64,000 nt of DNA. It comes from DASQDN01 sp963844855. GTDB taxonomy: Bacteria > Acidobacteriota > Terriglobia > Bryobacterales > Bryobacteraceae. The position numbers were made by a program, and so were the translations under genes. Below are positions 25,928-36,152 of this stretch, piece after piece. The notes under the pieces were generated by a model. It saw nothing but the letters and a program-made list of their open reading frames with translations. It made no database searches and was not told the origin of the DNA. The DNA is taken from contig CAWJQP010000069.1 in assembly GCA_963844855.1 (NCBI GenBank), positions 62,001 through 126,000 on the forward strand. The letters are read 5' to 3'. Numbering within the stretch: position 1 is the first letter of the stretch; every line of letters begins with the position of its first letter.

Positions 25928-28629
25928 TGAAGCAGTTGCTCAACTGGTTCCGGCGTCGGAAGCTCGAAGTCGGCCTCGACCGCGAGTTGCAATATCATAT
26001 CGACCGTCGAGTCAGCGATCTGATGAGCTCCGGGCTACCTGAGACGGAAGCCCGGAGGCAAATCACCCTGGAACTCGGAGGCCTTACACAAGTACGTGAA
26101 GAAGTCCGCGATGTTTGGCTGACCCGATGGTTGCGCGACTTCGCGTATGATCTTCGATTCTCGGCGCGCGCCTTTCTCAAAAATCCGGCGTTTACAGTCA
26201 CTGCGGCGCTTTCGCTCGCGCTTGGGATTGGCGCCACTACCGCCATCTACTCGTTGGTCAGCCAGGTGATCCTTCACACGCTTGCCGTGAAACAACCGGA
26301 ACGCCTTGTCTTGATCGACTGGATAGGAGATCAGGCAGCCAACGGATTTGGCTCTTACAATTTGATGTCGTACCCGATCTGCCGCGACCTTGCATTGCAA
26401 GACCGATTCTTCGATGGCGTACTCTGCCGCGCGGCGACGACGGTCAACTTTTCGACTGGAGCGGAACCCAAACCCGCGGCTGCGGAGATCGTGTCCGGCT
26501 CGTACTTTTCGGTGCTTGGTGTAAGACCGGCAATGGGAAGGTTGTTGACTGACGAAGATGACGGCGCGGCGGACGCGAGTCCGGTGGTTGTGCTCTCCTA
26601 CCACTTCTGGAAAACACAGCTTGCCGGCGCTTCGGATGTACTAGGCCGAAAGGTTCTGGTGAACCAGAATCCAATGATAGTTGTCGGAGTCGCCGCCGCG
26701 AACTTCCGAGGAATCGACGTTGGCGAGGTTCCATCCTTCTGGATTCCGGCTGCAATGTCGGCGCAAGCCATCCCGGGCTTCGGAGGTCTGCTGGATCGGC
26801 GAACGCGCTGGATGCAGGTGCTGGGCCGCCTCAAACCGGGCGTGGGGTTGGTCGAAGCCCAGGCGGGGTTGCAACCGTGGTTCAAGTCGAGGCTTCATGA
26901 AGACGCGCTTCGCGCTGAGTTTCCCAAGCTGACGCCGGAAAGACGGCAAGCGTTTTTCAACTCGACAATCGAACTCACTCCGGCGCCACATGGTCATTCC
27001 AGCTTGCAGCGCCGGCTTACGCAGCCGTTGTGGGTACTGCTTGCCGCTACGGCGGTCCTGCTAGGTCTGGCCTGCCTGAATGTGGCCGGTCTCTTCCTGG
27101 CGCGGGGATCGGCGCGCGACCGTGAGATCAGCACTCGATTAGCCTTGGGAGCCTCGCGGGGACGGATCGGCCGTCAGCTTCTAGCCGACAGTGTTCTTCT
27201 CGCTCTAGCGGGTGGGCTCCTTGGTGTGGCGCTGGTTCCGATTGCACTCCAAACTCTTATCGCGTTTCTTCCTCGCGACGCGGCAGCGAACGCTCTCGAA
27301 TCGACTGCCGACGTGCGTCTGCTGGGGTTCGCATTCCTGGTCAGCGTATCTTCGGGGATACTGAGTGGTTTTGCGCCGGCTATTCAGGTCGGCCGCCGAT
27401 CATTGACTGCCTCGCTGAGGGAGCGAGGTGGAACGACTTTTGGCAGTGTCCGGCTTCGTAAGGCGATCGTGACGTTGCAGATCGCATTTACCTTGGTTCT
27501 CGTAGTTGGAGCGGCACTATTTGTTCGGACTCTCACGGGACTACTTGCAAAAGGACCAGGATTCACCACAACCAGTCTCGTCTCGTTCGGCCTGGAACCT
27601 CGTCGAAATGGCTACTCGCCAGCACGAGCGAGTCAACTGATTCGACGTGTTCGTGAGGAGATCGGTGCTGCCCCAGAAGTCGAGAGGTCGGCCGTTGCGC
27701 GGTTCCAGCTATTGACGGGCGGGAGTTGGAACAACCCGATGACGATTCAAACCGATCGGCGAATCATCACGGATCGCATGGTCAATCTGAATGCTGTCAG
27801 CCCCGGATTTTTTGCAACTTTGGGGACCAGAATTGTAGCCGGCCGCGACTTCGATGAACGCGACTCGAAACCGATCGGCGAGACAGGCTCACGCTCGGCG
27901 ATCGTCAACGAAGCCTTCGCGAAGAGATACCTTGCAGGGAAAAGCCCTCTCGGAGTGCGCATCTGTCAGGGCGGCGGGCCAGATGCGAAGCCGGACATCG
28001 AAGTAGTGGGAGTGGTCTCGAACTTCAGCTATCGAGGAATTCGCGAGGAGTCAGAGCAGGCGTACTTTCCGATTCTTGAAGAGAACGCGAGCAGCGCCAG
28101 CTTCTACCTGAAGGTTCGAGGAACTCCCGACACTGCCTTCACATCCATTCGGAAGGTCATTCAAAACGCCGATTCCACGTTGCCGATCTCCAATTTCCGC
28201 ACCGTCGATGAACAGGTCAATCGATCCTTGAACACTGAGCGCATGCTAGCCACGCTTTCGGGAAGCTTCGGCACGTTGGCCCTTCTGCTCTCGCTCGTCG
28301 GCCTCTATGGGGTTATGTCGTTCGTGGTGACGCAGCGGACGCGCGAGATCGGTGTACGGCTTGCGCTCGGAGCGACACGCTCGTCCAACGTGTGGCTCGT
28401 CCTTCGAGATGCTCTTGTGATGATTGCCGCTGGAATAGCGATTGCGCTGCCATGCGTCTGGGCGCTTGGCCGCTTCGTGGAGTCGCAACTCTACGATGTG
28501 AAACCGACCGATCCAGTCATGATCGCCGTCGCTACGTTGGTTCTATGCGCGACCGCAGTCGGCGCCGCGGTCATTCCGGCTTATCGAGCATCGGCGGTTA
28601 ATCCAACCGATGCATTGCGCTTTGAGTAG
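25927..28629 (+). CDS. ADOP family ABC transporter permease
   Basis: 900-residue MacB-like permease of the Acidobacteria-type duplicated class. An N-terminal segment (LNWFRRRKLEVGLDRELQYH) precedes the first transmembrane helix. Two copies of the MacB periplasmic core and FtsX domain follow: first unit with ISTRLALGASRGRIGRQLL, second with TREIGVRLALGATRSSNVWL. About eight membrane segments are visible. No ATPase gene is adjacent, as is usual for this class. Either the GTG at 25924 or this ATG may start it; both overlap the padR stop. Confidence 0.9.
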   Translation: MKQLLNWFRRRKLEVGLDRELQYHIDRRVSDLMSSGLPETEARRQITLELGGLTQVREEVRDVWLTRWLRDFAYDLRFSARAFLKNPAFTVTAALSLALGIGATTAIYSLVSQVILHTLAVKQPERLVLIDWIGDQAANGFGSYNLMSYPICRDLALQDRFFDGVLCRAATTVNFSTGAEPKPAAAEIVSGSYFSVLGVRPAMGRLLTDEDDGAADASPVVVLSYHFWKTQLAGASDVLGRKVLVNQNPMIVVGVAAANFRGIDVGEVPSFWIPAAMSAQAIPGFGGLLDRRTRWMQVLGRLKPGVGLVEAQAGLQPWFKSRLHEDALRAEFPKLTPERRQAFFNSTIELTPAPHGHSSLQRRLTQPLWVLLAATAVLLGLACLNVAGLFLARGSARDREISTRLALGASRGRIGRQLLADSVLLALAGGLLGVALVPIALQTLIAFLPRDAAANALESTADVRLLGFAFLVSVSSGILSGFAPAIQVGRRSLTASLRERGGTTFGSVRLRKAIVTLQIAFTLVLVVGAALFVRTLTGLLAKGPGFTTTSLVSFGLEPRRNGYSPARASQLIRRVREEIGAAPEVERSAVARFQLLTGGSWNNPMTIQTDRRIITDRMVNLNAVSPGFFATLGTRIVAGRDFDERDSKPIGETGSRSAIVNEAFAKRYLAGKSPLGVRICQGGGPDAKPDIEVVGVVSNFSYRGIREESEQAYFPILEENASSASFYLKVRGTPDTAFTSIRKVIQNADSTLPISNFRTVDEQVNRSLNTERMLATLSGSFGTLALLLSLVGLYGVMSFVVTQRTREIGVRLALGATRSSNVWLVLRDALVMIAAGIAIALPCVWALGRFVESQLYDVKPTDPVMIAVATLVLCATAVGAAVIPAYRASAVNPTDALRFE

Positions 28630-28633
28630 TTGA

Positions 28634-30004
28634 TCAACTGTGCTGGCACGCCTGTCTGACTGCGTCCACCATGCGCTTCTGGCGTTGATCGACTGTCCGC
28701 ATAATGGAACGGACCTTCGCTTTGGCCTTTGCCGGATCGCTATGAATCTTCTGAAGACGTGACCACAACTGCTCGCCACTCGTGTCGTCGATTTCGAAGA
28801 ACCAATCGGCGGATCCGATGTCGCGATACATCTGCCCCTTACATGTATCGGTAGGCTGGCGCACGTAGATTGCGGGCGTGCCGTTGTGCAGCGCAATCAG
28901 CGGCGAGTGACATTCGACGCTCACGACAGTCTGCGCTTTCGAATAAATGGATGCAGCTTCGTCGGGCAGCCAGTATGTGTCGCGCCACACGACGTTTTTC
29001 TTGATGTCCTCGGGCAGGGGATCGACAACTTGTTCCTTGCCGAGTTCAATCTCGTAGGTCATCTCAGCGCAGACCATCACTTTATTGCTTGTCTTGCGCA
29101 CGTAGCTGACGATCATGTCGCGCAGCTTAGCGTGATCCTTCTCCGTGGTGCGGTTGTTAATAGCGTCGCGGACGTCGTCCGTAGGAACGCGCGGTACGTT
29201 GTTGACCTTGTAGTACGGCGTATAACGCAGACGCGGGATCACGCAGATGAACTTGCCCTCTTCAAGGCCGTGTTCCCGCATCCAACCGAATCCTCGCTCG
29301 TCGTCGCGCAGTGTCATTCCGAGCTGGGCGTCGGGTCCGAATTCGAGAATCGGAGTCTTCACACCCTGCGCCTTCAGGTAGTCGCGGGAGATGGTGTCGC
29401 GGCAGAAAAAGAATGCGGATTCATCGATGATGTAGCGGAGATCAGGAATGAGGTGATCCGATGGCAGGCGCAGAGCTTTCTCGCGAAGTTCTTTGAGCGT
29501 TCCGCCTTCGGCCTCGCGATCTTTTGCTATACCTGAGATCGGGTCGGTACTCACGCCAAATACGCCAACCGGTTTTCCCGTGATGCGGCGGAACGCGACT
29601 GCATGATTTGCGGCCGGGAAACCCGATCCGGAACCGGAAAGGTACAGATCGGCTTCTTCCCAAGCCTTGGCAAGTTCCGGAGTCGACGGCTTATTGTTTG
29701 CGTCGAGCGTTCCCTCGGCAATCTTGAGCTTCGGGAAATTCTTTGTCAGCAGTTCCCGCGAGCCATGCCCCAGCCGCCCGGGCCAAAGAGTGATTTCGGC
29801 TTCCGGCAAGTGCTTCTGCAGCAGTCCTAGCGCGCCAGGTGTATGGCCGATGTCTCCGATATTGACGCTCTGCCAGGAACTGCGGAGAAGTATGCGTGGC
29901 GGACGATCGGGCTTCCCGGCGGCGATGCGGCGGCTGAAAAAGGCGCCCGCCGCGGCGAGTACAGATCGGCGGCTCAAGGATCGAACGAAATTCATCCTAG
30001 CCAT
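28634..30004 (-). CDS. Exported polysaccharide pyruvyl transferase family protein
   Basis: 456-residue protein with a twin-arginine-like signal (SLSRRSVLAAAGAFF). The body matches the polysaccharide pyruvyl transferase fold: SVNIGDIGHTPGALGLL near the N-terminus, LYLSGSGSGFPAA, AFFFCRDTISRDYLKAQGV, and TVVSVECHSPLIALHNGTPAIYV, the phosphate/nucleotide-side region. Export by Tat is unusual for a nucleotide-type transferase, so its role in the envelope is uncertain. It converges on the ADOP gene with a 4-bp gap. Confidence 0.75.
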   Translation of the reverse strand: MARMNFVRSLSRRSVLAAAGAFFSRRIAAGKPDRPPRILLRSSWQSVNIGDIGHTPGALGLLQKHLPEAEITLWPGRLGHGSRELLTKNFPKLKIAEGTLDANNKPSTPELAKAWEEADLYLSGSGSGFPAANHAVAFRRITGKPVGVFGVSTDPISGIAKDREAEGGTLKELREKALRLPSDHLIPDLRYIIDESAFFFCRDTISRDYLKAQGVKTPILEFGPDAQLGMTLRDDERGFGWMREHGLEEGKFICVIPRLRYTPYYKVNNVPRVPTDDVRDAINNRTTEKDHAKLRDMIVSYVRKTSNKVMVCAEMTYEIELGKEQVVDPLPEDIKKNVVWRDTYWLPDEAASIYSKAQTVVSVECHSPLIALHNGTPAIYVRQPTDTCKGQMYRDIGSADWFFEIDDTSGEQLWSRLQKIHSDPAKAKAKVRSIMRTVDQRQKRMVDAVRQACQHS

Positions 30005-30020
30005 CTTCTCACTCGTCTTT

Positions 30021-31085
30021 TCAGATGGCGGCCGGCGCCAGGGGACTCAAACTTACTAACTCGGTCGTGCGCTTCAGTTGACCGCATGCTGCGTAGATAT
30101 CGAGGCCACGAGGCTTGCGTACGAAGCAGGGAATCGATCGACGCACGACGTCCTGAAACGACGCTACACGCTCGTCGTCCGGCCGCTCATAAGGAATCCC
30201 GGGACCCGGATTCCACGCGATCAGGTTCACCTTGCAGTTGATGTTCCCGAGCAAGCCGACCACACGCCGCGCATCCGCGTCCGTGTCGTTCACACCCTTC
30301 AGAAGAACGTATTCAAACGTAAGCTTTTCCCAAGGACGCAACGGGTAAGCACGGCATGTCTCAATCAGATCTTTGAGATGCCACTTGCGGGTGATCGGCA
30401 TTAACTCCTGCCGCTGCTCTTCATGCGATGCATTGAGCGAAATCGCAAGCTTGGGCCTCGCAGGGTCAGCCGAAAACTCGACGATCTTGGGGATGATCCC
30501 TGCAGTCGAGACAGTAACGCGCCGCGGAGACATGCCGACTCCGTCCGGATCGAACAGGATACGGCAAGCTTTCAGCACATTGGCAAGATTCAGGAGCGGC
30601 TCGCCCATTCCCATCATTACAACGTTTAGCTGGCTATCTGTGGGCGACAAGCCATGGCGCGCAGCGACAAGAAGAATTTGTCCTACGATCTCGCCGGCAG
30701 TCAGATTTCGTTCGATGCCCATCTTTGCCGTCAGGCAAAACTGGCAATCGACCGGGCAGCCTACCTGCGATGAAATGCAAATGGTGTTGCGCCCTTCTTC
30801 GGGCATGAGAACCGTCTCGACCGTGCGCGCGTCGTCGAGTTTTAGAAGATACCGGCGTGTGCCATCCGACGAATCAAACCACGATTCCGCCTCCGGCATT
30901 CCGAAGTTAACCGTTTGCGACAGTTGCTCACGCAGACGTAGCGGAAGCGTCGTGATCTCATTCAGATCCGCCACTTTCTGCTGATAAAGCGCCTGATAGA
31001 TCTGGCGCGCCCGGAACGCCGGTTGGCTGGGACCCAGCAAATGTTGTATCTCGGCCGAATCGAGGCCGACGAGAGAGTGTCTCAT
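30021..31085 (-). CDS. rlmN: 23S rRNA/tRNA adenine-C2 methyltransferase RlmN
   Basis: 354-residue radical-SAM enzyme that methylates A2503 of 23S rRNA and A37 of tRNAs. The Fe-S motif CxxxCxxC is in GCPVDCQFCLTAKMG, followed by VVMMGMGEPLLN and RVTVSTAGIIP. Two further Cys, the methyl-carrying ones, are in the C-terminal region (IPCFVRKPRGLDIYAACGQL). The start ATG at 31085 is chosen over an upstream in-frame ATG, which has no family similarity. It lies 16 bp before the preceding pyruvyl transferase gene in transcription order. Confidence 0.95.
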   Translation of the reverse strand: MRHSLVGLDSAEIQHLLGPSQPAFRARQIYQALYQQKVADLNEITTLPLRLREQLSQTVNFGMPEAESWFDSSDGTRRYLLKLDDARTVETVLMPEEGRNTICISSQVGCPVDCQFCLTAKMGIERNLTAGEIVGQILLVAARHGLSPTDSQLNVVMMGMGEPLLNLANVLKACRILFDPDGVGMSPRRVTVSTAGIIPKIVEFSADPARPKLAISLNASHEEQRQELMPITRKWHLKDLIETCRAYPLRPWEKLTFEYVLLKGVNDTDADARRVVGLLGNINCKVNLIAWNPGPGIPYERPDDERVASFQDVVRRSIPCFVRKPRGLDIYAACGQLKRTTELVSLSPLAPAAI

Positions 31086-31141
31086 CGCAACTATTAGTGT
31101 GGCATAGGGTTTGACGTAGGGGGACCTACGAAAACTTCCGA

Positions 31142-31171
31142 TTGACAGCCATGGGATACTGATCCTACTGT
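31142..31171 (+). promoter_or_regulatory. Candidate promoter for the DUF1549/DUF1501 operon
   Basis: TTGACA (31142-31147) is followed after 18 bp by TACTGT (31166-31171), 28 bases before the ATG at 31200. The -35 is consensus and the -10 is weak. Confidence 0.4.
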
Positions 31172-31199
31172 AGGCTGGACTTGGGTAAGGGTATCTCAT

Positions 31200-33155
31200 A
31201 TGAGATTGTCGCGAGCGTTGTGTTCAGGTTTGGTTTTGGCAATTTTTGCTGTGGCGCAAGAAGATGCGCCTCCAACTGAACAAGCCGTTCCGCCCGAACA
31301 AGGCTGTACGTTCCGCTCCGACCCCGCGCAATTTCTGAACGCTCAGGGAAGGACTCGCGATGCTGTACACGCGCGCGTTCGGAAGTTTGCCCAAGCGCAC
31401 TTCTCAGCGGTAGAAGCCGGTACCGACACGGCTCCGATTCGACGCAATTTCATCGACGACGAGATCTTCGGAAAGCTCGACGCGATGAATGTGACGCCCG
31501 CGAAAATCAGCAGCGACGAAGAATTTCTTCGCCGAGTTTACCTCGACATCATCGGTCGCATTCCTTCGGCAAACGATGTGAGGGAGTTTGTGGCGAGCGC
31601 GGCAATCGACAAACGCAGCCGTGTCATTGAAACACTGATTACCGCTCCTGAATTCAATGACAGGTGGGGTGTCTGGTTCCAGGATCTGGTGGGAATGACA
31701 GAGATTCCATCGACCAACAATCGCCGCCCTCAGATTGAAGGACGCAACGCTTTTGACGGTTGGATTCGCGAGCAACTGTCGCACAACCGGCCGATGACCG
31801 CGATCGTTTACGAAACGCTGACCAGAGGCGGCAACAACTTCTTCACGGAGAACGCTCCGGCGAATTTCATCGTGCTCGGGAGCGCCGGTATGGGTCCGGC
31901 GCAGGACACCTACGATCAGATGCTGGTCAGGAGCGCTACGTCATATTTAGGTCTCGGTCATTACGATTGTCTGCTTTGCCACAGCGGGCGCAATCATCTC
32001 GAGCAGCTAACGGTATGGGGAACCAAAGGCACGCGATCCGATGCCCAACGCATGGCGGCGCATTTCTCGCGCGTGCGGCTGAATAACGTTGTGCCAAATA
32101 CGGGCCAGTATGGTCACGCTCTATACAACAGCACCGATGTAGTCGACGCGGCTGCGGGAACGTACGATCTCAACACGACGTTTGGGAATCGCCCGAACCG
32201 AACGCCGATCGGCAGCGAACGGAACCTCACGCCGGAGTATCGTGACGGCACAAGAGCAACCGGCAACTGGCGCGCGGCATTCGCAAACAAGCTCATAAAC
32301 GATCCGCTTTTCGGCATCAACTTTGCGAACCGTATGTGGAAAGAGTTCTTTGGGATCGGGCTGGTCGACCCCGTGGACACGCTCGATCCGGAGCGTCTCG
32401 ATCCCAACAAACCGCCAGCCTCTCCCTGGGCGCTTCAGGCGACTCATCCTCAGTTATTGATAAAGCTGAGTCAGTTTTTTGTCGAGAACGACACCAATTT
32501 GCGGGAACTGATCAAGACGATCGTCCATTCCTCCGCCTATCAGCTCAGCTCACGTTATGAGCCGGAATGGAAGGTTGAATATGTGCCCTTATTTGCGAGG
32601 CATTATCCGCGGCGGATGATGGCGGAGGAAGTGCACGACGCGATCGTGAAAGCTACTGGTGTGATGCCGCAACTCAGTTATCAACTGGTCAACAATCAAA
32701 CAATCCCGCAGATAACGCCAGCGAATTCACGGCCGAAATCGGACCCCGTTCCGTGGGCGATGAAGATGCCCGACGCAACGGAACCGCGATTCATTAACGG
32801 AACGCAGAATGGCAGTGTCGTGAATTTCCTGAACACATTCCTGCGCGGGAATCGCGATACGGCGCGACGGGCGGATACCGGCTCGATTTTGCAGCAGATG
32901 AGCCTTATGAATGACAACACCGTTGTCCTTCCGAAGATCAAGATAGCGAACTCGCCTTATTTGAAGGAACTCGCAAAGATCACCGACAACGGCGAACTGG
33001 TGGACGATTTGTGGCTGACTTTTCTTTCGCGCAAACCGACAGCGGCAGAGCGCAGCAAAGCAGTAGCTCATTTTACGAAAGTAGCTCGCAATACGGCGAT
33101 CGAAGATCTCACTTGGGTAGCAGTGAATAAAGTGGATTTTCTGTTCAGTTACTGA
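31200..33155 (+). CDS. Exported DUF1549/DUF1553 protein
   Basis: 651-residue protein with a signal peptide ending near residue 19 (LVLAIFAVAQE). The N-terminal DUF1549 (PSCyt2) domain has KISSDEEFLRRVYLDIIGRIP, the C-terminal DUF1553 (PSD1) domain has RMWKEFFGIGLVDPVDTLDP and LLIKLSQFFVENDTNLRELI. This pair of domains is common in Planctomycetes and Acidobacteria. A single CLLCHSGRN motif resembles a haem c site (CxxCH). It forms an operon with the DUF1501 gene 10 bp downstream. Function is not established. Confidence 0.85.
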   Translation: MRLSRALCSGLVLAIFAVAQEDAPPTEQAVPPEQGCTFRSDPAQFLNAQGRTRDAVHARVRKFAQAHFSAVEAGTDTAPIRRNFIDDEIFGKLDAMNVTPAKISSDEEFLRRVYLDIIGRIPSANDVREFVASAAIDKRSRVIETLITAPEFNDRWGVWFQDLVGMTEIPSTNNRRPQIEGRNAFDGWIREQLSHNRPMTAIVYETLTRGGNNFFTENAPANFIVLGSAGMGPAQDTYDQMLVRSATSYLGLGHYDCLLCHSGRNHLEQLTVWGTKGTRSDAQRMAAHFSRVRLNNVVPNTGQYGHALYNSTDVVDAAAGTYDLNTTFGNRPNRTPIGSERNLTPEYRDGTRATGNWRAAFANKLINDPLFGINFANRMWKEFFGIGLVDPVDTLDPERLDPNKPPASPWALQATHPQLLIKLSQFFVENDTNLRELIKTIVHSSAYQLSSRYEPEWKVEYVPLFARHYPRRMMAEEVHDAIVKATGVMPQLSYQLVNNQTIPQITPANSRPKSDPVPWAMKMPDATEPRFINGTQNGSVVNFLNTFLRGNRDTARRADTGSILQQMSLMNDNTVVLPKIKIANSPYLKELAKITDNGELVDDLWLTFLSRKPTAAERSKAVAHFTKVARNTAIEDLTWVAVNKVDFLFSY

Positions 33156-33165
33156 AGGATTCGTC

Positions 33166-34536
33166 ATGAGAGACCGGTTCGGAATCGATTGGAGTAACAT
33201 CAAAGGCTCACATTTCTGGGCTCGGCCGCAACTGAGTCGCCGGTTCTTTTTTCGGCATTGCGCGTCGGCTGTCGGCGGTTACTTCCTGATGCCATCCCGG
33301 CCGCTCGAGACGGTCGCAAAGGCGGCGGTCAGTCCGATTGGAACCGCGAAGAACGTTATTTTCATTCTCATGGCCGGCGGCCCCAGCCACTGTGACACGT
33401 TCGATCTTAAGGAAGGCGCCTGGACTCCGTCTTTCATGGCTCCTACATCGTATGGAGATCTGCGGTGGCCGCAAGGGATCATGCCGCTCTTGGGCGACCA
33501 ACTGGATCACATTGCGTTGCTGCGGTCGACCAAATCCTGGGCCGCCGTCCATGAGTTGTCCCGGACGTGGATCCAGATCGGCCGCAATCCCATATCGGGT
33601 CTTGCCAAGATCGCGCCACATATTGGGTCGGTGGTGTCGCTGGAATTGGGTTTGGGTCGAAAAGCTACGTTGCCGGCCTTCGTCTCTCTGAACACCGGTA
33701 GCGGGCCGGATCAGGGTTATCTCACTCCCGATCACTCGCCCTTTTACGTCAACCCCAATGGAAATGGAATCGGCAATGCAAGTCACGCCGATGGCCAGGG
33801 AGTGTTCGACAGGCGATTCAACTTGCTGCAGGACATTGATGCGGAGAATCGCTCAGGCGCGTCGGAGCTTGGTGGAGCGGTTGACGAAGTGGCGTCGTTC
33901 AATCTCAGTGCCCGCAAGCTCATGTACAACCCCGATGTGAACCGGGTGTTTACATTCGATGCGGCGCAGCGTGCCCTCTACGGGACCACTGCTTTCGGCA
34001 ACGCTTGTATCACGGCGCGCAATCTACTGCGAGCCAATCTCGGCACAAGGTTTATCCAAATCACGATGGGCGGATGGGATATGCATCAGAATATCTACAC
34101 TCCGAACGCCGGCCTGCAGAACCTTACGCGCCAATTCGATAGCGGACTGGCTCCGCTGATCGCCGATCTGAAGAATGACGGTCTGCTCGACGAGACGTTG
34201 ATCATCGCGATGGGCGAATTTGGCCGGACCATCGGGGCGCCGAATGGTCAGGCAGGTCGGGATCACTTCCTGCAGCAGGCAGTTCTAGTGGCGGGAGCGA
34301 AAATCCGAGGCAAGCGCGCGATCGGAGCGACTGACGAAACCGCCCGCGCCACATCGGAACCCGGTTGGTCTGCCGAGCGCGACATCCGGGCAGAAGATAT
34401 TGAGGCAACAATCTATTCGGCGCTCGGTATCGACTGGACGACTGTGCGTTACGACGATCCGCTCGGCCGCGGCTTCGAATACGTCCCCACGAATCAGGGC
34501 GTCCAATACGCGCCGATTCACGAGCTCTGGACTTAA
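33166..34536 (+). CDS. DUF1501 family protein
   Basis: 456-residue protein of the alkaline phosphatase-like DUF1501 family, regularly encoded with DUF1549/DUF1553 proteins. It has an N-terminal Tat-like region (LSRRFFFRHCASAVGG). Motifs visible are NVIFILMAGGPSHCDTFDLK, TLIIAMGEFGRTIGAPNGQ and GRDHFLQQAVLVAGAKIRG, which hold the metal-binding Asp/His of the fold. Substrate unknown. The last four bases overlap the convergent membrane protein gene. Confidence 0.87.
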   Translation: MRDRFGIDWSNIKGSHFWARPQLSRRFFFRHCASAVGGYFLMPSRPLETVAKAAVSPIGTAKNVIFILMAGGPSHCDTFDLKEGAWTPSFMAPTSYGDLRWPQGIMPLLGDQLDHIALLRSTKSWAAVHELSRTWIQIGRNPISGLAKIAPHIGSVVSLELGLGRKATLPAFVSLNTGSGPDQGYLTPDHSPFYVNPNGNGIGNASHADGQGVFDRRFNLLQDIDAENRSGASELGGAVDEVASFNLSARKLMYNPDVNRVFTFDAAQRALYGTTAFGNACITARNLLRANLGTRFIQITMGGWDMHQNIYTPNAGLQNLTRQFDSGLAPLIADLKNDGLLDETLIIAMGEFGRTIGAPNGQAGRDHFLQQAVLVAGAKIRGKRAIGATDETARATSEPGWSAERDIRAEDIEATIYSALGIDWTTVRYDDPLGRGFEYVPTNQGVQYAPIHELWT

Positions 34537-34920
34537 GCCCTACGCGGTCGGGTCGACCGGAACAGCGTCAGGCTGGCCAAAAAGGCGAGTGCCGCTCCTG
34601 CAATCATCCACAAAACTCTGTAAAAGGACGTCTCATCCTCAAAGATATAGGACTTTATCAGAAAGCCCTGCACCATCAATATCAGCACGGCGAGCGTCCA
34701 CAGAGGAAAAAGGAATCGAAAAACTCCAGTAATTGCCAAAATAATGCTGATCAGTCCGGCGAGACCACCCCAAAGCAGCCATGTCGTCCAGATCCGAGCC
34801 GGTCCATGGCAGCATCGCTAAGTTCAACTTACTCGGACTGGAAATTGCCAGCGACGCGACTCCCATCAAAAAAAGGCAAAGCACCAAGTGATATAGATAG
34901 CTATACACACGGAGTATCAT
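34533..34920 (-). pseudogene. Small membrane protein, one frameshift
   Basis: About 129 residues once the frame is corrected: MILRVYSYLYHLVLCLFLMG, a short extracytoplasmic loop (SKLNLAMLPW), then TWLLWGGLAGLISIILAITG, LFPLWTLAVLILMVQGFLI and a fourth helix. It encodes four predicted transmembrane segments. One extra base near 34803 splits it into two frames. I do not recognise the family. It overlaps the end of DUF1501 gene by four bases on the opposite strand. The single-base nature suggests a sequence error as likely as decay. Confidence 0.6.
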
Positions 34921-35011
34921 TGCGAACAAGGCCCGTGACCTCCAGGGGGATTGAAGGGGTATTGTAACAGGCTCGGTCAGTTGCCGAAAATCTACGTCAT
35001 CGGCACGCAAC

Positions 35012-35041
35012 TTGCTTAAGGTGTAGCCTTACTCGTAAAAT
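35012..35041 (+). promoter_or_regulatory. Candidate promoter for hrcA-grpE-dnaJ
   Basis: TTGCTT (35012-35017) and TAAAAT (35036-35041) are 18 bp apart, 20 bases before the hrcA start. No CIRCE element (the TTAGCACTC / GAGTGCTAA repeat) was found in this region. Confidence 0.4.
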
Positions 35042-35060
35042 AATCGTATAAGAGAGTGTT

Positions 35061-36110
35061 GTGTCGCTCGATATGACTAGACAGTCGGCATCCCAGGTCC
35101 GGCATCTCGCTATTCTGCACTCCATCGTGCAGACCTACATCGAAACGGGCGAACCCGTTGCATCTAGGACAGTTGCGCGCCGTCTTCGTGAAAATCTGAG
35201 CCCTGCCACGGTCCGGAATATCATGGCCGATCTCTACGAGGAGGGCTATCTCGCTCAACCTCACACCTCTGCCGGTCGCATTCCGACGGAAAAAGCCTTT
35301 CAGAGTTATGTGCATTCTCTTACACAACGTCGGGTTTTGTCCGCAGAATTGGAGCGGCTTCGTACCGAACTTTCTGACCTGGAGACCATGCAGGCGCGAG
35401 TGGAGCGCTCCTCGCATTTGCTGTCTGAGATGACTCGTGGCCTGGGAATCGCCGCGGCCATTCCCACTCCGAGCCAAATTCTGGACCAGGTCGAGTTCGT
35501 GAGTCTTCCGGAGCGGCGCGTTTTGATGATCGTCGCAACTCGGGACAGGATGGTCCGGAATCGCGTCGTGAGTTTGAACGAGCATGTTTCGCTCGATGAA
35601 CTGCAGTCCATTCGGAACTACCTGAACGCTAACTTTAGCGGATGGCTGCTTGCGGACATCCAGCGCGAGCTCGAACATCGTTTGCGTCAGGAAAGCGCAG
35701 CCTATGATGCTATCCTTCAGCGTCTTAACCTGCTATACGAAAAGGGTTTACTGGAATTAGGCCTCGCTCCCGAGGTGCACTTTGAAGGCGCGTCGAATCT
35801 CCTGGGTCTCGACCTTCACCTGACGCGCGAGAAAATGCGCGATCTGTTCCGAGCGCTGGAGCAGAAGAAGAAAGTTTTATTGCTGCTTGACCGTTTTCTC
35901 GAGTATCCGCAGGGAGAATTGGCTGTTCGCGTAGGACTGGCGGAAGCCCACCCTGCTATGAGTGAGCTTTCCATCATCGGTATTACCGTCAATCTTCCAA
36001 GCGGTCTGTCCGGCAAAATTGCTGTCGTGGGGCCCATGCGAATGAATTATGAGAAGGTCATTTCCGCGGTCCTCCATGTTGGCCAAGCCTTTGGAAGCTT
36101 CCGGGCTTGA
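35061..36110 (+). CDS. hrcA: Heat-inducible transcription repressor HrcA
   Basis: 349-residue repressor of chaperone genes. The winged-helix N-terminus has LHSIVQTYIETGEPVASRTV and LSPATVRNIMADLYEEGYL, then PHTSAGRIPTEKAFQSYVH. The middle GAF-like core and C-terminus (NYEKVISAVLHVGQAFG) complete the family layout. The start is GTG at 35061. The operon hrcA-grpE-dnaJ follows with small gaps; dnaK is not in this window. Confidence 0.95.
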   Translation: MSLDMTRQSASQVRHLAILHSIVQTYIETGEPVASRTVARRLRENLSPATVRNIMADLYEEGYLAQPHTSAGRIPTEKAFQSYVHSLTQRRVLSAELERLRTELSDLETMQARVERSSHLLSEMTRGLGIAAAIPTPSQILDQVEFVSLPERRVLMIVATRDRMVRNRVVSLNEHVSLDELQSIRNYLNANFSGWLLADIQRELEHRLRQESAAYDAILQRLNLLYEKGLLELGLAPEVHFEGASNLLGLDLHLTREKMRDLFRALEQKKKVLLLLDRFLEYPQGELAVRVGLAEAHPAMSELSIIGITVNLPSGLSGKIAVVGPMRMNYEKVISAVLHVGQAFGSFRA

Positions 36111-36152
36111 GAATACCTCCGAAAACACCAAAATTTGATTAGTTTGAACATC

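Noticed and set aside
35000..35060. CIRCE operator before hrcA
   Set aside because: The TTAGCACTC/GAGTGCTAA repeat is not present; only loose matches (ACTCG, GAGAGTG).
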